Source: Hahella sp050299855 (GTDB lineage: Bacteria > Pseudomonadota > Gammaproteobacteria > Pseudomonadales > Oleiphilaceae). From it: a stretch of DNA of 64,000 nucleotides. How positions within the stretch are numbered: position 1 is the stretch's first letter; each line of letters begins with the position of its first letter. Where the stretch lies: positions 62,001 through 126,000 of the forward strand of contig JBNKWQ010000011.1 of the NCBI GenBank assembly GCA_050299855.1. Direction: 5' to 3'. The notes under the pieces are model-generated. The model was not told where the DNA came from, did not search any database, and saw only the letters and a list, made by a program, of their open reading frames with translations. The position numbers and the translations under genes are program-made. Shown here piece after piece: positions 62,024-64,000 of this stretch.

Positions 62024-63151
62024 ATGAGCTGTGTTGTCGAAGAATCTCATTCTGCTCAGAATTTCAATCCGGTTTACACCAGGGTTTGGGCCAACGGCCG
62101 CCATGTGGTGCGATGCGTACGGGTAATCAACGAAACCTGGGACGTCAAAACCTTCTGCTTTAACGCCGAACAGCCGGTAATGTTCTTTTTCAAGCCCGGC
62201 CAGTTCGTTACCCTGGAACTGGAAATTGACGGCGAACAGGTGATGCGTTCCTATACCATCTCCAGCTCACCATCCGTGCCTTACAGCTTTTCCATTACGG
62301 TCAAACGTGTGCCCGGCGGCCGGGTTTCCAACTGGCTGCATGACAACCTGAATGTCCAGGATGAATTGGCCGTGCATGGTCCTGTCGGTAACTTCAACTG
62401 TATGGATAACCCCTCTGAAAAGGTGCTGTTTCTCTCCGGCGGTGTAGGCATCACCCCGATCATGTCCATGGCACGCTGGTACTTTGATACCAATGCTGAT
62501 GTCGACATGGTGTTTGTCCACAGCGCCCGAACTCCCAAGGACATCATCTACCATCGCGAGCTTGAACACATGTGCTCCCGAGTACCCAACTTTGGCCTGC
62601 ATGTAATTTGCGAGCGAACGGAAATCGGTCATGCCTGGCCCGGCTACCGCGGCTATCTGGACCAGACCAAATTGGACATGATCGCGCCGGACTTTATGCA
62701 ACGGCGGATTTTCTGCTGCGGCCCGACCCCTTATATGCGCGCCATCAAGGAACTGCTCAAAGCGAATAATTTCGACATGGACTTCTACCATGAAGAGTCC
62801 TTCGGAGCCACGCCGACCGAAATCACGCAGGATGCGATTGAGCAGGCAGAAATCGCTGTCAAGGAAGCGGAAGATATCGTACAAAGCGAGCTCTTTACCG
62901 TGGAGTTTACAGACTCCGGCATGAGCATTCAGGCCATGCCCGGAGAAACCGTGCACGCAGCGGCTTCCCGCCTGGGCCTGAACATTCCCAAGGCCTGTGG
63001 TGTCGGTATCTGCGGTACCTGCAAAGTGAGGAAAACTTCCGGGGAAGTCGAAACGGCCCATAACGGAGGAATCACCGATGAAGATCTTGCAGACGGTTAT
63101 ATTCTCTCTTGCTGTAGTGTTCCCAGCAGTAACGTGAGGCTGGAAGGCTAG
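62024..63151 (+). CDS. gbcB: Glycine betaine monooxygenase reductase GbcB
   Basis: 375 residues from ATG 62024 (MSCVVEESHSAQNFNPVYTRVWANGRHVVRC), GGGAG about 8 bases upstream; the frame opens at 61973. FAD domain MRSYTISSSPSVPYSFSITVKRVPGGRVSNWLHDNL, NAD domain VLFLSGGVGITPIMSMARW and C-terminal plant-type [2Fe-2S] (ACGVGICGTCKVRKTSGEVE...LSCCS). It passes electrons from NADH to GbcA. Wording closely matches Pseudomonas GbcB. It is followed by a terminator shared with purU. Confidence 0.95.
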   Translation: MSCVVEESHSAQNFNPVYTRVWANGRHVVRCVRVINETWDVKTFCFNAEQPVMFFFKPGQFVTLELEIDGEQVMRSYTISSSPSVPYSFSITVKRVPGGRVSNWLHDNLNVQDELAVHGPVGNFNCMDNPSEKVLFLSGGVGITPIMSMARWYFDTNADVDMVFVHSARTPKDIIYHRELEHMCSRVPNFGLHVICERTEIGHAWPGYRGYLDQTKLDMIAPDFMQRRIFCCGPTPYMRAIKELLKANNFDMDFYHEESFGATPTEITQDAIEQAEIAVKEAEDIVQSELFTVEFTDSGMSIQAMPGETVHAAASRLGLNIPKACGVGICGTCKVRKTSGEVETAHNGGITDEDLADGYILSCCSVPSSNVRLEG

Positions 63152-63244
63152 CCTCAACCTGAGACATAGAGGCAAAAACCTGAAAGGGTTACTGCTAGAG
63201 CCGGTGGTTTTGCCTCTCTGATATGTTTAGCCTTCCTGATAAAC

Positions 63245-63275
63245 AAAAAAGCCATTCATAAAGAATGGCTTTTTT
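63245..63275. terminator. Bidirectional terminator between gbcB and purU
   Basis: AAAAAAGCCATTC-ataaa-GAATGGCTTTTTT. Perfect stem with A and T runs at both ends; serves gbcB and the convergent purU. Confidence 0.93.
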
Positions 63276-63301
63276 GTTTCCGCTTGTAGATTCTTCAGGC
63301 A

Positions 63302-64000
63302 TTAATCCGAGAACACAACTGTCCGCTTACCATGCAGAAACACCCGCTTCTCCGTGTGGTAGCGAACAGCCTTGGCCAGTGTCTGGCTTTCAATGTCCTG
63401 CCCACGGGCAACCAGATCTTCGGGGTAGTGATTATGATCAACCGTCTGCACGCCCTGGGTGATAATCGGGCCTTCATCAAGGTCATCATTGACGTAATGG
63501 GCTGTGGCACCGACAAGCTTCACTCCCTTATCCCAGGCCTGGTGATATGGCTTCGCCCCCTTGAAGCCCGGCAGCAGGGAGTGATGAATATTGATCGCCT
63601 TGCCGTCCAATTTTTTGGAAAGCTCCGGTGACAGCACCTGCATATAGCGGGCTAATACCACCAGCTCACACTCGTACCGATTAATCAGCGTCCATACCTG
63701 GGCTTCCTGTTCGACCTTGGTGTCGGGAGTAATTGGCAGGTGATGGTATGGAATACCGTGCCACTGGGCCAAGTGCTCCAGATCCGGATGATTGGAGATA
63801 ATCACAGGAATCTCGATGGCCAGCTCGCCGGTTCGGTAACGATATAGAAGATCATTCAAACAATGATCATATTTGGAAACCATGATAGCGACCCGGGTCT
63901 TCTGCCCCGGCTCCGTCAGTTCCCAGCGCATATTAAAATCCGGCGCCCGGCTACTCATCAGCTCACGAAAACGGGCGATAGAGTCATCTGCTGCCAGCGG
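63302..64000 (-). CDS. purU: Formyltetrahydrofolate deformylase PurU (partial)
   Basis: The minus strand is open from the stop at 63302 to the window edge without a stop, giving about 232 residues of an enzyme of about 285. The formyl-transferase domain is complete: VAIMVSKYDHCLNDLLYRYRTGELAIEIPVIISNH, INIHHSLLPGFKGAKPYHQAW (catalytic Asn and His), GATAHYVNDDLDEGPII (Asp). The N-terminal ACT domain is cut off. It releases formate and THF from 10-formyl-THF, which balances the C1 load of betaine breakdown; PurU genes occur in the same locus in Pseudomonas. Confidence 0.93.
   Translation of the reverse strand, partial: PLAADDSIARFRELMSSRAPDFNMRWELTEPGQKTRVAIMVSKYDHCLNDLLYRYRTGELAIEIPVIISNHPDLEHLAQWHGIPYHHLPITPDTKVEQEAQVWTLINRYECELVVLARYMQVLSPELSKKLDGKAINIHHSLLPGFKGAKPYHQAWDKGVKLVGATAHYVNDDLDEGPIITQGVQTVDHNHYPEDLVARGQDIESQTLAKAVRYHTEKRVFLHGKRTVVFSD

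Overview
The window looks like the chromosome of an aerobic, probably marine gammaproteobacterium of the Pseudomonadales/Oceanospirillales type. The support is family-level recognition: a glycine betaine catabolic locus built like that of Pseudomonas, an AlkK-type acyl-CoA ligase next to a CrbS/MxtR-type sensor, a TRAP transporter, a Halomonas-type alpha-glucosidase, BCCT uptake and cytochrome c5. No rRNA is present, so the species cannot be fixed. Both window edges cut a gene (a GGDEF/EAL protein on the left, purU on the right).

Layout. 1-8.7 kb: a c-di-GMP protein with a degenerate receiver, Rep helicase, cytochrome c5, small membrane proteins, and manB/manC (GDP-mannose synthesis). 9.0-13.8 kb: an accessory block beginning at tRNA-Arg(CCG). 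The tRNA is flanked by a truncated 5' copy and a 3'-end copy and by dense hairpins. Then come two tandem cassettes of a small AHH-type (HNH/EndoVII) nuclease plus an Imm11-like protein, each behind a 131-bp module that is identical at 128 positions, followed by a DUF416 gene and a third, nuclease-less Imm11-like paralogue. 14.0-20.5 kb: a universal-stress-protein gene broken by an amber codon, then a CrbR/ErdR-like regulator and a CrbS/MxtR-like SLC5-STAC-PAS hybrid kinase whose 3' ends overlap convergently, with an AlkK-like acyl-CoA ligase heading the kinase operon. 20.6-24.2 kb: a 19-bp tandem repeat and a DctPQM TRAP operon.

24.4-44.5 kb is one functional theme: breakdown of glycine betaine and oxidation of the C1 units released. 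It holds the NAD-dependent formate dehydrogenase fdsGBA-fdhD-fdsD, glutathione-independent formaldehyde dehydrogenase fdhA, the regulator gbdR, a dipeptidase, a DUF5943 protein, dimethylglycine demethylase dgcAB with its own etfAB, and a BCCT transporter. The set resumes at 60.4-64 kb with gbcA and gbcB (divergent) and purU. Betaine enters by BCCT, GbcAB gives dimethylglycine plus formaldehyde, DgcAB gives sarcosine plus formaldehyde, FdhA makes formate and Fds makes CO2, with PurU releasing formate from formyl-THF. Sarcosine oxidase is not in the window. A motif TG(T/C)CG-N4-TGG recurs upstream of four of these transcription units and is a candidate GbdR-linked site.

44.7-49.8 kb holds unrelated small genes (7TM-DISM diguanylate cyclase, GyrI-like, NYN-domain and coiled-coil proteins). 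49.8-59.9 kb is an alpha-glucoside (maltose/trehalose-type) uptake locus: binding protein, two permeases, GH13 alpha-glucosidase, ATPase, two convergent paralogous LacI regulators and a LamB-type porin. A LacI-like pseudo-palindrome lies over the start region of the binding-protein promoter, and a perfect 36-bp palindrome lies upstream of the porin.
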